Positions 24,592-36,500 of a stretch of 64,000 nucleotides of DNA are shown one piece after another. Origin of the DNA: Phocaeicola oris (GTDB lineage: Bacteria > Bacteroidota > Bacteroidia > Bacteroidales > Bacteroidaceae); the NCBI RefSeq assembly GCF_021295095.1, contig NZ_JAJLQX010000004.1, forward strand, positions 62,001 to 126,000, given 5' to 3'. Numbering within the stretch: position 1 is the first letter of the stretch; every line of letters begins with the position of its first letter. A program made the position numbers and the translations under genes. A model generated the notes under the pieces. It did no database searches. It was not told the DNA's origin and saw only the letters and a program-made list of their open reading frames with translations.

Positions 24592-25848
24592 ATGGTGATA
24601 ATAATAAAAAATAGGATATTCAAGATAGCGGTATTATTCGTATTTTTGACGGCAATATCGTTGAATGCACAAACAACATCCAGCGATTCTATTGTTATTC
24701 AATATCTTACAGAGCTTGGCATTCCTACCACTTATAACAATGAAGTGAAACTGCTAAAGAGCGGAACGGAGAAATTTTCTGATTTATTTGAGCATATCCG
24801 TCAAGCTAAGCATCACATTCATTTGGAATATTTCAACTTCCGGAACGATTCTATAGCAAGAGCTGTATTTAATTTGCTCGGTCAGAAAGCCAAAGAGGGT
24901 GTTCAAGTACGTGCCTTATTCGATGCGTTTGGCAACATGTCGAACAACCGTCCGTTAAAGAAAGCTCATCTCGATTCCATCCGAGCATTAGGTATAGAAA
25001 TTCAGAAATTCGATCCGATTAATTTTCCATGGCTGAACCATGTATTCCATCGAGATCACCGGAAAATTGTAGTGATTGACGGAAAAGTAGGTTATACCGG
25101 TGGAATGAATATCGCTGACTACTACATTAAGGGTTTGGAAGGAATAGGACAATGGCGGGATATGCACGTTCGAATAGAAGGTGAAGCGGTCAGCTATTTA
25201 CAAGATATTTTCCTTACCACGTGGAACGCTGTTACGAAGCAACACATTGAAGGATTGGACTATTATCCATTCCGGCCGCATACCGACGAGACATTCGGCA
25301 ATACCGGCATCGCTATCATTGACCGTATGCCAAAGAAAACGCCGAAAATTATGCGACAGATATACGTTAAGTCGATTGATGCCGCTCAGAAAAAGATCCA
25401 GATAATTAATCCCTACTTCGTTCCGACACATAGCATTAAGAAAGCCATCAAGAAAGCGTTAAAGCGAAATGTAAAAGTAGAGATTATGATTCCGGGGAAA
25501 TCGGATATCAAGTTCACTCCTGCAGCGGCACTCTATACAGCAAACAAGTTACGTAAAAAAGGTGCCGGAATATACATATATAATAACGGCTTCCATCACT
25601 CAAAAATCATGATGGTCGACAGCCTATTCTGCATGGTAGGTAGTACAAATCTCAACAGTCGCAGTCTACGCTTCGATTGTGAGGTTAATGCTTTCATCTT
25701 TGACAAAACAACAACGGCCGAGCTTAGTGAAATGTTTGAAAACGATAAACATGACTCCACTCTTTTAACAAAAGAACAATACAAAAAGCGTTCTGCATGG
25801 AAACATTTCATAGCTTGGTTCGCTCACTTGTTCACTCCGGTATTGTAA
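24592..25848 (+). CDS. Phospholipase D family protein, cardiolipin-synthase-like
   Basis: 418 residues with an N-terminal hydrophobic stretch (about 8-26, ending LNAQ) that looks like a cleaved signal peptide or single anchor. Both HKD motifs are intact: HRKIVVID at 156-163 with the trailing GGMNIAD, and HSKIMMVD at 336-343 followed by GSTNLNSRS. These are the catalytic sites of cardiolipin synthases, which join phosphatidyl groups. The usual two N-terminal membrane helices of ClsA are absent, so it is closer to the short ClsB/C-like type. The phosphatidyl substrate is inferred. Confidence 0.88.
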   Translation: MVIIIKNRIFKIAVLFVFLTAISLNAQTTSSDSIVIQYLTELGIPTTYNNEVKLLKSGTEKFSDLFEHIRQAKHHIHLEYFNFRNDSIARAVFNLLGQKAKEGVQVRALFDAFGNMSNNRPLKKAHLDSIRALGIEIQKFDPINFPWLNHVFHRDHRKIVVIDGKVGYTGGMNIADYYIKGLEGIGQWRDMHVRIEGEAVSYLQDIFLTTWNAVTKQHIEGLDYYPFRPHTDETFGNTGIAIIDRMPKKTPKIMRQIYVKSIDAAQKKIQIINPYFVPTHSIKKAIKKALKRNVKVEIMIPGKSDIKFTPAAALYTANKLRKKGAGIYIYNNGFHHSKIMMVDSLFCMVGSTNLNSRSLRFDCEVNAFIFDKTTTAELSEMFENDKHDSTLLTKEQYKKRSAWKHFIAWFAHLFTPVL

Positions 25849-25939
25849 GTGCATTCCTATACATTGCTCGTCAGACAAAAAGTTTTTGCTTGATCAAAAA
25901 AATCATTCTGTCAATAGGCCATTGTCGTTTATTTTTCCG

Positions 25940-25947
25940 TAACTTTG
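25940..25947 (+). promoter_or_regulatory. -7 element of the GH78 gene
   Basis: TAACTTTG matches TAnnTTTG about 25 bases before the ATG at 25971. No clear TTTG is seen at the right distance upstream. Confidence 0.5.
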
Positions 25948-25970
25948 TATAATATCAATTTTTAGAAACT

Positions 25971-28691
25971 ATGAAGTCACGAAGCATTATTATTGCCTTA
26001 TTCACATTAAGCTACATTACAGCAACAGCAACTATCAGACCTATAAAACTAACTTGTGAATATTTAGAAAATCCTATGACTGTTGACATACGACATCCAC
26101 GTCTTTCATGGATCAACATCGCCGACAAGAATGAGAATGACCAATGGCAAACCGCTTGGCAGATACAGGTAGCCTCGTCAATCCAATCGCTTATACAGGG
26201 AAAAGCTGATCTGTGGGACTCTGGAAAAACTAACGGTAACACGTCCAATATCATTCCATACATCGGTAAAGCATTACAATCAGGACAAGACTGTTATTGG
26301 CGTGTACGCGTATGGGACAAAAACGGCAAGGCATCAGCATGGAGCAATACGGCAAACTGGCACATGGGATTACTCGACCAAAGTGACTGGAAAGCCCAAT
26401 GGATTGGTGCGCCGTGGGATGAGGAAGACGCCACAGTACGATCAAAGAACAAAAATGACAAGCCTGCGCCGTTAATGCGAAAACGCTTCGGTATCAACAA
26501 AAGCGTGAAAAAAGCACATATCTACGTTAGTGGTTTAGGATATTTCGAACTTTACATGAATGGCAAGAAAATAGGCGACGACGTGCTGGTACCCAATCAA
26601 ACAGACTACACACATCGTCCCGACATAGAACGAAAACGAGTCAGAATAGACAACAAATTCAAAGGTTATCGAGTTTTGTACCTATGTTACGATGTAAAGC
26701 CTTATCTCCATAAAGGCAACAATGCTATTGGATGTTTGCTCGGATGTGGATTCTTCAACTCCTTCAATTCTGCCGACATCATTATTCCGTATGGTTCTCC
26801 ACGCATGATTGCCCAAATGGAAATTGAATATAATGACGGAACGAAAGAAACGATATGTTCTGACACATCGTGGGAAGTCAAAAAAAGCTTTATTGTCTCG
26901 AATGGTATCTATACGGGTGAGCACGCTGACGGAACACTTATTGATCATAACTGGTGCAACTCTACTGAAAACTGGCTGCAAGCCGTGGAACGCAAGACAC
27001 CTGACGGACAACTTGAAGCACAGATGGGATATTCGGACAGAGTGAACAAAGAAATGAAGCCTTTAAGCATCCAAAAGATTAACGGCAATAAATGGCTCGT
27101 CGATTTCGGCGAAGAAATTACCGGTTGGATACATCTGAAGAAGATGAATGGCAAGCCTGGACAGAAAATAGATATACATTATATCTATGGAACAAACAAT
27201 CCTTTACCATACAAAAAATCAGATGTGCTTTCCGTGAATCAGAATGTATCGTCACAAGGCACTAACAGTTATACGCTGAATGGAAGCAAAGATGAGGATT
27301 ATCACGCGCGTTTCACTTGGTTTGTATTCAGCAAAGCCATAATCAGCGGATGGGAAGGAGAACTAAAACCCGATCAGATAACTGCTGAGGACATTCATAC
27401 GATATTGCCCCAGACCGCGCACTTTGCATGTTCCGATACGCTGATCAACAAGATACAGAAAATATGGTGTCGCAGTCTCCTCGACAATACGCATGGAGGC
27501 CTGTTCAGTGACTGCCCGCACCGCGAACGCATCGGCTACACCGGTGACGGGCAAGTTGAATGTGAGACGGTGATGTACAACTATGATAGCCGACCCGTCT
27601 ACACCAAGTGGATGCGTGACATTCTGCTTGCGCAAAACCCTATAACAGGATACGTTCCCAATGCCGCGCCTTGGGAATCCGGAGCAGGAGGAGGACCGGA
27701 ATGGGGGGCAGCTATGATCATCATCCCCTATACTTTTTATCAAATGTATCACGATACCGGCATTCTAAACAGTAACTACAAAGGGATGACTGAACTCATG
27801 AAATATTTTCACAACTGGGTAGACGAAGATGGTATCATGCTACACAACTATTGGGATTGGAACAATCCTATGGCACAATGGCTGAACTTAGGAGAATGGT
27901 GTGCCCCAACATCCGTACTGCCTCGGAAAGCCCTTATTCATACCTATTATTATTGGCTCTGCGCTCGCGACATCTCAAGAATCGCTGCTGCCATAGGTAA
28001 AGACGAGGACGCAAAGCAATATGAAGAATTAGCGGAACGTACACGAACGGCATTTCACAAACGATTCTATGATCACGATCTGCACACTTACGGAGAAGCC
28101 GGAAGCAATATCTTCGCTCTTGACATGGGTATTGACAATAGGAATCAGTTGGCTGATGTACTGAATACCCTAAAAGATGAGCTAAAACGTAATAACGGAC
28201 ACCTCAATACCGGTATCTTTGGCACAAAACTGTTCTTCGAAGTACTCACACGTTACGGTCTTAACGAGGAGGCCTATGAAGCCATAACCAAAACCGATTT
28301 CCCCAGCTTCGGTAACTGGATCAGACAAGGAGCAACTACAACATGGGAACAATGGGACGGCGGTGCGTCGCATAACCACCCGATGTTCGGCGGAGGGCTG
28401 ACATGGCTTTACCGATGTTTGGCAGGAGTCGATATTGATTTCATTAAAAACGGTGACCGACACTTCGTCATCAAGCCTTGTCCACCAAAAAATGTAAGCT
28501 GGGCAGAATACAGCAACGAAACTCCATACGGTAAAATAGGCATAAGATGGGAGAAGACTATTGGAGGAGGATATAAACTACAAATAATTGTACCTGTGGG
28601 GTGTACGGCAACTGTCATTCCTCCGGGGAAGGATGGCGCAGTAAATACTCGGCAATTAAAAAGCGGTAACCATGTCATAGATTGTTTATAA
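25971..28691 (+). CDS. Alpha-L-rhamnosidase, glycoside hydrolase family 78
   Basis: 906 residues with a signal peptide to about residue 22. The N-terminal beta domains (RPIKLTCEYLENPMTVDIRHPRLSW) and carbohydrate-binding region are typical of GH78, and the (alpha/alpha)6 catalytic domain begins around residue 480. Catalytic landmarks are FSDCPHRERIGYTGDGQ near 516 and TTWEQWDGGASHNHPMFGGG near 790, the expected acidic pair region. It removes terminal alpha-L-rhamnose from glycans in the periplasm or at the surface. It faces the GH106-like/SusD/SusC operon across a shared terminator and belongs functionally with it. Confidence 0.94.
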   Translation: MKSRSIIIALFTLSYITATATIRPIKLTCEYLENPMTVDIRHPRLSWINIADKNENDQWQTAWQIQVASSIQSLIQGKADLWDSGKTNGNTSNIIPYIGKALQSGQDCYWRVRVWDKNGKASAWSNTANWHMGLLDQSDWKAQWIGAPWDEEDATVRSKNKNDKPAPLMRKRFGINKSVKKAHIYVSGLGYFELYMNGKKIGDDVLVPNQTDYTHRPDIERKRVRIDNKFKGYRVLYLCYDVKPYLHKGNNAIGCLLGCGFFNSFNSADIIIPYGSPRMIAQMEIEYNDGTKETICSDTSWEVKKSFIVSNGIYTGEHADGTLIDHNWCNSTENWLQAVERKTPDGQLEAQMGYSDRVNKEMKPLSIQKINGNKWLVDFGEEITGWIHLKKMNGKPGQKIDIHYIYGTNNPLPYKKSDVLSVNQNVSSQGTNSYTLNGSKDEDYHARFTWFVFSKAIISGWEGELKPDQITAEDIHTILPQTAHFACSDTLINKIQKIWCRSLLDNTHGGLFSDCPHRERIGYTGDGQVECETVMYNYDSRPVYTKWMRDILLAQNPITGYVPNAAPWESGAGGGPEWGAAMIIIPYTFYQMYHDTGILNSNYKGMTELMKYFHNWVDEDGIMLHNYWDWNNPMAQWLNLGEWCAPTSVLPRKALIHTYYYWLCARDISRIAAAIGKDEDAKQYEELAERTRTAFHKRFYDHDLHTYGEAGSNIFALDMGIDNRNQLADVLNTLKDELKRNNGHLNTGIFGTKLFFEVLTRYGLNEEAYEAITKTDFPSFGNWIRQGATTTWEQWDGGASHNHPMFGGGLTWLYRCLAGVDIDFIKNGDRHFVIKPCPPKNVSWAEYSNETPYGKIGIRWEKTIGGGYKLQIIVPVGCTATVIPPGKDGAVNTRQLKSGNHVIDCL

Positions 28692-28692
28692 T

Positions 28693-28731
28693 GGAAAGGG
28701 CATTCTCTTGAATCAATAGGATGCCCTTTCC
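28693..28731. terminator. Bidirectional terminator
   Basis: GGAAAGGGCAT (28693-28703) pairs with ATGCCCTTTCC (28721-28731), an 11-base perfect stem with a 17-base loop. It separates the convergent GH78 and GH106-like genes. Confidence 0.8.
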
Positions 28732-28753
28732 CCTTTCTATAATCATATTCGAC

Positions 28754-31700
28754 TTAATCGGAATATATATCAAAATCCTCCATCAAACCGTAATCTATGA
28801 AATTATAAGCTGAAGGCTCAATAGGTTTCTCAACGTTCCTCCAATTCCATGGAGAAGCTAACCCTTTAGGGGGATTGTTATAATGTGGCCCATAGAGATT
28901 ATACAAACTGCCAATCACATGAACGTCAATCATATTTTCTCCTGATATTAAATATGGCGTAATATCTAAATTATTGGGATCTTTAAATATGATACCAGCC
29001 TTTACTCCGTTAACAAACACTTCTATAGCTGTTCCGTTCCACTTATTCAACTGTATAAAATAACGAGCGTTACCCTTGTCCACACGATACGATTTCGAGT
29101 AACTCATACCCCAAGAATAAAAGGGTAACTTTTGATCTTTCCAACTTCCAAGCCCAAGTACTGGAACAACTTGACCGATACTCCATCTATCATCGTCAGG
29201 GAAAACAGAGAAGTCACCTATCACATATATCTGTTCTATTTCGGCATACACACTCATTGGATTGATACTCACTTCCACATCATTTATCCCCGATCGGACA
29301 TTCTTCCGAATATCATACACTCCGAAATGACGATCTAACCACCACTTTCCGGGAATAGACTTAATTTCCATCCCGTTAATCTTAACCGTAAACAAACAAG
29401 AATTTTCTATCACTAATTGGATATTTCCAAAGTTGGCGGATCCGACAATGTTAAAGTGATAGGTAGTCACAAATCCGCCGCTCCGCACCGTATCCTTATC
29501 TATCACATTCTGCTTATACTGAATGGAGTGATTCCACGGGTTCCCATTCTTGAACCCGTATGTCTTATACGCCAAATCCGCCGCCTTGTAGAAATAGATA
29601 TCCCGATAATCCTTACCTTTCAGACTCAAATCGCAGAAATCTATTGGTAGTACATTGTCCTGTAAACGTGTAACCTTTACTATGGACGATGCCTCCAACT
29701 TCATTCCTCTCTCAAATTTAACTTCCTTTGGATATTCATTTTCTAAAACTTTATGCGAGACATACAAGATAAGACTTCCGCAAGGTTCAATCTCAAAAGA
29801 AGCTTCCAAACCTCTGTCGGAAGCATGGCTTGGATAACCGTAGATTTTTCCTGCCAAGGCATCCAACTTCAGTAAAGCAGTACCTTTCATTCTAATTGTA
29901 CCCTTTGTCGACTGATCTAATGATGAATTAACCATAAATACAAGTTCTCCACCTTCGTATTCTCTCCGCTGATGATACAAGTCTCCATTATGATAAGAAA
30001 TCTCGAAGTCTTTGTCTGATAAATATCGTTTTATGGTATCAAAATCCAATTCAGTCAAATGGATCACCGACGGTTCGTCTATAAGCGAGATAAGTTCAGG
30101 ACTCACTTTGCCTCCCACCTCTTTCAGTTGAGAAAATGTAATCAATTGACCTCCCTGAGCAACAAAATTCTTCAATAACCAGAATGTGGATGCATCGACC
30201 GACTCCATCATTGGAGGAAGCACTACAGTAGTGTATGATGCTTCACCGACTTTCAGTGTTCCGTTCGTTACACTACCATTACCTCTTATGATAGCTTCCG
30301 AACCTAAGTCATACTCCACTTGCGACACTTCCAATTTTGTTACAAAGCGTTGAAAAGCAGTACCAATATCCCATATAACCGAAGGACAGTTGTTTACAGA
30401 ATAGTGGCACCAAATGGTAGTTGTAGGTTCAATAACAAGTATTTTATTTTTTTGGATCCCATTGCTCAATAACATGGATAGTCGACCAAAATAATCATTC
30501 ACAACGTTATAATCATTCCACCAAGGAGAGACAGAAGAAAACTCCGGTGGGTAATCATATTTTCTTGCTCCCGTCAAAGTCATGTGAGAAAGATGCTGGT
30601 TCATAAAATTGACTCCCAGCACATATTCCCAGTCACCTAACCTCTTGAAGTCACGTAAAGATTCATCCCAACCACCTCCACCATACGTTTCACTCAGCAC
30701 ACGCTTGTATCCTTTCTGATTAGCTACGCTACTAAGCTCCTTCACGCTGCGAATATTGCCAAACTGTCCTTGAAGACTATCCTCATCTAATTGATTGAAT
30801 AGCATATCAATAGCAGGCATCTGATGCCACTCGTACATAGCCATATTATCCGGACCGGAATCTATATTCGGCCAATCATGTTCCCAATAATGCCCTGTCC
30901 ATTTTAGATGATGCTTCTCACAATACTCATGATAGGGCTCCGACCAATGCTTGATAAATAAGCTAAGCAAGGTTGAGAAATAATCGTGCCGTACTTTTTT
31001 CCAATCACCTATTTCCTCATCAAGCAAAGGTAAATGAGTCTTCAAATCATACCCCCATTGAGCTATAAACGTATCAAATAACAAAGGAGTCCATCTTATC
31101 CCTCCAGAAGATGGAATCTCCGGCTCGTCGGTAAACACACCCAATATGGATTGACCAAATTCATGACTGAATCTTTTTTGATAACCATCCATTGTTAGCG
31201 CGTTAAATTTTTCTGTTACGCCTGGAACCATCAAATCAACATACGAATAACCACCATACCAATCGGAATTACTATAATAAGTTTTTTTATAAAGATAATA
31301 ATCATCTACTTTCCCCTTATAAAAAGCCTTATCCTCCGTAATATCAACCCATTTATCTTCCTCTTTCCGCAAACAAAGAAAATAACGGTCAATATCTTTT
31401 GGTAGTAACCTAACTTTCTCTAACTTCAGTCCTTGTCCCTGATTAAAGGATTCCGGCATTTCGGCGGGCACATGCCCACCACCAAATCCACTGGGATAAG
31501 AATTCTCGTCATAAATCCAAATAGTTATTCCATTCTCCTTTGCCTTCTCTATAGCATAAGCATATAAATCAAACCATTCATCGGAAAGATATTCCGTTAT
31601 CAATCCTGGGCGTGGATGGATAATGACTGCACCTGATCCCTGCGCCTTGTATTCGTCAATCATGCGTGCAATATCACTCTTCGTCACCTTATAGTTCCAT

Positions 31701-31861
31701 ACCATGAATGGTGCTGTACGGTACTCAGCGGGTGGATTGAGAAAATGAGGAAGTAAGGTGTTAAAATCCAAAGTCCTCTCTGTCTGCCCGAAAACAAATA
31801 GAATATCTACCAATGCAAACACGCCAAATAGTAGCAGTTTCTTCTTGTTCAATATCTTCAT
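28754..31861 (-). CDS. GH106-like glycoside hydrolase, putative alpha-L-rhamnosidase
   Basis: About 1,035 residues. I start at 31861, where MKILNKKKLLLFGVFALVDILFVFG is a proper signal peptide; 20 further upstream codons are open but not signal-like. The catalytic part begins FLNPPAEYRTAPFMVWNYKVTKSDIARMIDEYKAQG and contains acidic motifs such as WIYDENSYPSG, VFTDEPEIP and LSETYGGGGW. C-terminal beta-sandwich domains bear a galactose-binding-like look. This layout matches large Bacteroides hydrolases annotated as GH106 or related families from pectin/rhamnoside loci. The exact family is moderately sure; the rhamnose specificity is inferred from the GH78 neighbour. Confidence 0.75.
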   Translation of the reverse strand: MKILNKKKLLLFGVFALVDILFVFGQTERTLDFNTLLPHFLNPPAEYRTAPFMVWNYKVTKSDIARMIDEYKAQGSGAVIIHPRPGLITEYLSDEWFDLYAYAIEKAKENGITIWIYDENSYPSGFGGGHVPAEMPESFNQGQGLKLEKVRLLPKDIDRYFLCLRKEEDKWVDITEDKAFYKGKVDDYYLYKKTYYSNSDWYGGYSYVDLMVPGVTEKFNALTMDGYQKRFSHEFGQSILGVFTDEPEIPSSGGIRWTPLLFDTFIAQWGYDLKTHLPLLDEEIGDWKKVRHDYFSTLLSLFIKHWSEPYHEYCEKHHLKWTGHYWEHDWPNIDSGPDNMAMYEWHQMPAIDMLFNQLDEDSLQGQFGNIRSVKELSSVANQKGYKRVLSETYGGGGWDESLRDFKRLGDWEYVLGVNFMNQHLSHMTLTGARKYDYPPEFSSVSPWWNDYNVVNDYFGRLSMLLSNGIQKNKILVIEPTTTIWCHYSVNNCPSVIWDIGTAFQRFVTKLEVSQVEYDLGSEAIIRGNGSVTNGTLKVGEASYTTVVLPPMMESVDASTFWLLKNFVAQGGQLITFSQLKEVGGKVSPELISLIDEPSVIHLTELDFDTIKRYLSDKDFEISYHNGDLYHQRREYEGGELVFMVNSSLDQSTKGTIRMKGTALLKLDALAGKIYGYPSHASDRGLEASFEIEPCGSLILYVSHKVLENEYPKEVKFERGMKLEASSIVKVTRLQDNVLPIDFCDLSLKGKDYRDIYFYKAADLAYKTYGFKNGNPWNHSIQYKQNVIDKDTVRSGGFVTTYHFNIVGSANFGNIQLVIENSCLFTVKINGMEIKSIPGKWWLDRHFGVYDIRKNVRSGINDVEVSINPMSVYAEIEQIYVIGDFSVFPDDDRWSIGQVVPVLGLGSWKDQKLPFYSWGMSYSKSYRVDKGNARYFIQLNKWNGTAIEVFVNGVKAGIIFKDPNNLDITPYLISGENMIDVHVIGSLYNLYGPHYNNPPKGLASPWNWRNVEKPIEPSAYNFIDYGLMEDFDIYSD

Positions 31862-31935
31862 AACATAAACTAAAAAGTCCTTATGATAGAAACTAAACGT
31901 TCCATACCATAAGGACAGCAAAACAATTCATTTAG

Positions 31936-33525
31936 TTAATAACCCGGATTTTGCGTCAATTGGGGATTGATTTCCAACTCACGGGTCGGGATGGCATAAA
32001 TCATACGAAAGTTTTCGATATTAAAGCAAGTCCCATTGTTCAAAGCTGCGACCCACGCAAAGTTTGCCTTCATCCATTGACCATAGTTAGTCATTACACT
32101 CTTCGCTAAACCTTGACGCTTTAAATCACTCCAACGATGGTTCTCGAAAGCTAACTCATGCTTCTGCTCATTGGATACATCCTCCAAGGTACAGGTGGTC
32201 AAATTAGCTAATCCGGCACGAGCACGGACTTTATTAATGTACGGTAAAGCCTCTGCACTTTTGCCTTCTTGAACCAAACATTCTGCTAAAAGGAGCAATG
32301 CCCCTGAATAACGATATACGGGAAAGTTTTCCACACCACGCATCGTGTACTTATAAGGCGGATGATAATACTTCTTTACCATATATCGGAAGTCCTTTCC
32401 AGCAGGGCATACATAATTCCGCACATCATCTACAATCTGCTCAAACGTAAAGCTATCGCCGCTGGATGTTCCTTCGGCTACCACAATGGAAGCAAACAAC
32501 CGCAGATCACCGTCCTCATACGAATCTACCATGTGCTTGGTGGGAACTACCCAGCCTCCACTGGTACCAGTTACAGTCCCGCCACCTGCATAATTAGAAC
32601 CGGCAATACCCATCATGTCAACGACATTGCTACACTTCGGAATCATCCGAAATGCGATAGTACTATACTGCTCCGAAGCACCATCTTCCGTGTACTGCAC
32701 TTCCAATATCGACTCCCTGTTGTTCTTGTTGGTTGGATTGAAGCACTCGGCATAATCATTCAATAATTCATAGTTCATCTGGGTAATCGCCTTCAGGTCG
32801 GACTCTGCAGTCGCATAGTCAGGCGATGACTTTGTCATGTTTACTTCAGCACGAAGCATCCGTGCAGCCCCCATCGTTGCCCTTCCACCGTTTTCATCAG
32901 GGAATCGAGCCGGAATAGGTAGCCCTATCGAAATAGCTTCATTCAGGTCAGCAAGAATCTGTGTATAACATTCCTCTACTGATGCTCGAGCAGTAAACAC
33001 TCCATCCGTGCCAGTCACCTCGTTCAGAGTCAGAGGTACACCACCGAAGCATTTCACCAAATCAAAATAATAGAAAGCCCGAAGAAACAGAGCCTCTGCA
33101 CGATAAGATGACTTCTCTACATTCGTCATCTCTGATGCTTCTATTCTGTCCAACACAGTATTAGTTTTCGCAATATTTTGATAATCCACCTGCCAACGTT
33201 CTAAAATTGGTCCTGCATTGGCAGAAACCTCATCATCGATAAAGAGACATGGTTTCTCATAAGCATTGAACGGACCACGATCACCATAATAATAGGTATA
33301 GAATGCGTTGTCTGAACGCATTTCATCCATAAATAAGCCATCTGATGCTATATAACGCAAACCTGTATAAGCAGCATTCATTGCCTGATCAAACTGGTCA
33401 GCAGTCCTATAAAATGTTCCCGATGACTGTGCCGTCTCCGGATACAACTCCAGGAACGAACTTGAGCAGGAAGAGATAATGGTCCCACTCAAAAGTAAAC
33501 CCAAAACTATATTGTATTTCTTCAT
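31936..33525 (-). CDS. SusD-like surface glycan-binding lipoprotein
   Basis: About 529 residues. The signal peptide MKKYNIVLGLLLSGTIISSC ends at a lipobox cysteine, so the start at 33525 is preferred; it leaves 13 bases after the SusC stop. The body begins SSFLELYPETAQSSGTFYRTADQFDQAMNAAYTGL and has the RagB/SusD helical repeats (YRAEALFLRAFYYFDLVKCFGGVPLTL near 155, and the C-terminal NKVRARAGL, ELAFENHRWSDLKRQG). It caps the SusC transporter and binds the glycan at the cell surface. Confidence 0.95.
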   Translation of the reverse strand: MKKYNIVLGLLLSGTIISSCSSSFLELYPETAQSSGTFYRTADQFDQAMNAAYTGLRYIASDGLFMDEMRSDNAFYTYYYGDRGPFNAYEKPCLFIDDEVSANAGPILERWQVDYQNIAKTNTVLDRIEASEMTNVEKSSYRAEALFLRAFYYFDLVKCFGGVPLTLNEVTGTDGVFTARASVEECYTQILADLNEAISIGLPIPARFPDENGGRATMGAARMLRAEVNMTKSSPDYATAESDLKAITQMNYELLNDYAECFNPTNKNNRESILEVQYTEDGASEQYSTIAFRMIPKCSNVVDMMGIAGSNYAGGGTVTGTSGGWVVPTKHMVDSYEDGDLRLFASIVVAEGTSSGDSFTFEQIVDDVRNYVCPAGKDFRYMVKKYYHPPYKYTMRGVENFPVYRYSGALLLLAECLVQEGKSAEALPYINKVRARAGLANLTTCTLEDVSNEQKHELAFENHRWSDLKRQGLAKSVMTNYGQWMKANFAWVAALNNGTCFNIENFRMIYAIPTRELEINPQLTQNPGY

Positions 33526-33538
33526 CTTCTGATCCTTT

Positions 33539-36500
33539 TTAAAATGTAACATTCAAACCTACCGTATAAACCCGTGATACAGGATATGCCGTGTGATCGA
33601 CACCATAAAAATTCAGACCACCAGTACCACTACGGCTGACTTCTGGGTTCATGCCTGAATACTTCGTAAACGTCAGCAGATTCTGACCCGTGAGATACAG
33701 ACGTAAAGATTTCACATAAGGATTACGCTTAAACGGAAAAGTGTAGCCCACTGTCACATTCTTAACCATCAGGTAACTGCCATCAAATACCCAACGTGAA
33801 TTGGTGAAACGAAATAATTCTGTAGTACCAGCCTTTGTCCTTGGAATTTCACCTTTACCAGGATTCTCCAACGAACGCCATCGGTCTTTCACACACTTGC
33901 GCACGTTGAACACGCCATCAATGTTTTCAGTCCATTCATAGGTAGCATCAATAATGTCATTGCCTACCGAGCCTGACATCACAATGCTGGCATCAAAATT
34001 CTTCCATGTGAAAGAATTAGTGATACCGAACAGAAAATCCGGATTCGGATTACCGATAAAAGTTTTGTCATTACTATCGACGATACCATCACCGTTGACA
34101 TCCTTCATTCGCACCGTACCTACGTCCGAAGAATTGTGCTTTGGCTGAGTGCGATATTCCTCCTCTGTCATGTACACACCGTCGTACACATAACCGTAGA
34201 ACATGCCCAACGGATGTCCGACAGCCGTGCGGTTATAATCTACTTGATTCTGATAACCTCCGATAGGTGCATCATTTGCACCGAGCTTGATGGCCTTGTT
34301 ACGGTCAATTGTCAAATTGAAGTCTGTATTCCATGTGAACTTGCCCACCATATTCTTTGTTTGTAAGGTGAACTCGTGTCCCCAAAAATGGAACTCACCG
34401 ATATTCGACATAATGGTGCTGAATCCTGTGGAGTAAGGGATGTCCATCTGATAAAGCAAACCGTTTGTGCTCTTGGTATAAAAATCGTACATGAAGTAGA
34501 TACGGTCATTGAACAGTCCCATGTCCAAACCGATGTCCCATGACTTCGTGGTTTCCCATGTCAACGCTCGATTGCCGATTCCACTTAGTCTGCGGCCTGC
34601 CACAATAGCGCCATTGCTGACATAGTTATTGGTGGACATGGAAGCGATAAAAGTATAGTTACCGATGTTGTTGTTACCTACCTTGCCCCAACTGCCGCGC
34701 AACTTCAGAAAGTTGATAACAGGAAACTTCTTCATGAATTTCTCCTCGGTAAGCACCCATCCAAGTGATATAGAAGGAAAGCTTGCCCAACGAGCATCAG
34801 TACCGAAACGGGAACAACCATCGCGGCGAAATGAGAAAGAAGCGATGTACTTCCCCATATAATCATAATTGACACGTGCTAACCAAGATGCTAAGGACCA
34901 TGCCCCCTTGCTACCGCTACCGACCTTTGTCACGGCCGCATTGAAAAAGCCGATGGAATCGTCCGCATAGTCCGACGCATTGATGGTAGAATTGATATCA
35001 TCCGATCGCTGAGCGGAATAACCCAACAGCACATCTACGTTATGTTTGTCGAGAAACGTTTTCTGACACGTCAGTAGGTTTTCGACCATCCAGTTGTAAT
35101 AATTGTAAGAACTATAAGAGCCATATGCCGGATTGGGAGGAGCAGAAAACATACCGCCGCTGACCGTTGAGGGAACCCAACGTTCCTGCGAGTAATTGCC
35201 CACATCAGCATTACCGCTAAGACGATATTTCAAACCATCTATCAACTTAATTTCGGCGTAGCCCGTGGCAGTACCGCGAATAGTCTTTCGCGGGTTCTTC
35301 CTGTCGCGCAACACCAAATAATAGTTCGCGTTGGCAAACATACCCGGTTGGTTATACGAAATAGGATAGGACCCATCGTCATTCTTATACTTTAACTGCG
35401 GGTCCATCAGGAAGGAGGATCCAATAATCTGACGGTCGATGCCAAGATTGTCTTGTATCTGACTCTTGATATATGAACCAGAAAGATTCAGGCCAAACGT
35501 TAGCCGGTCACTCGCATTAAAGATGTTGTTCGCACGGGCAGTGATTTTCTTTGCGTACGAATTGATGACAGTACCCTCAGTATCACTATAATTTACATTT
35601 ACAGCTGACTTTACTACCTTGGTTCCCGTCTGTAAGCTGAAGTTATAGTCCTGTACCTTAGCATCACGGAGCAGTACCTTGTACCAGTTCGTACCATCCT
35701 TCACCGTCTCAGGATGGGCATAGCATTCTGGTACTGATGTAGTAGACCCTTCATAACGCTGAGCATCCTCATAGAACTCTTTCTTAAACTGTGCGAACTC
35801 CTGCGCGTTCATCACGTCAGGCATACCTCTACCTGATACAGAAGAAATACCATAATCAGCACTCAGGTTGATAGTAGTCTTACCTTCCTTGCCTTGTTTA
35901 GTCGTGACAAGAATGACACCGTTGGCAGCACGCGAACCGTAAAGTGAGGTGGACGCCGCATCTTTCAGTACCGAGATAGATTCAACTTCTTCCGGCGCTA
36001 TACTCTCTAAACCTGATGAAGTAGGAAAACCATCTATAACGATTAACGGACTGTTACCACCATTGATAGAAGCCTGACCGCGAATTCGAATTGACAAAGT
36101 TCCGTTTGGTTCTCCTGAATTATGCAAGATTTGTACGCCTGCAAATTTACCTTGCAGCTTCTGTGAAAGATTTGATACCGGCATATCTTTCAATTCCGAA
36201 GAATTGATTTTACTCATAGCTGCCGTCACTGATCTGGCTTTCTGTGTACCATAAGCAACAACGATTACTTCATCCAGAGCTTCGTTATCATCCTTTAATT
36301 CTATGATCATAACCTTCTCTGAAGTAACTTTAACGTCTGCCGACTTATATCCAATATAAGAAACAGCCAATATAGCAGAACTACTTTTCACATTCAAAGT
36401 AAAGTTACCATCCATATCTGTTATCGTACCGTTAGTAGTACCTTTTTCCAAGATATTGGCACCGATAATTGGTTCACCTTTACTATCGACAACTTTTCCT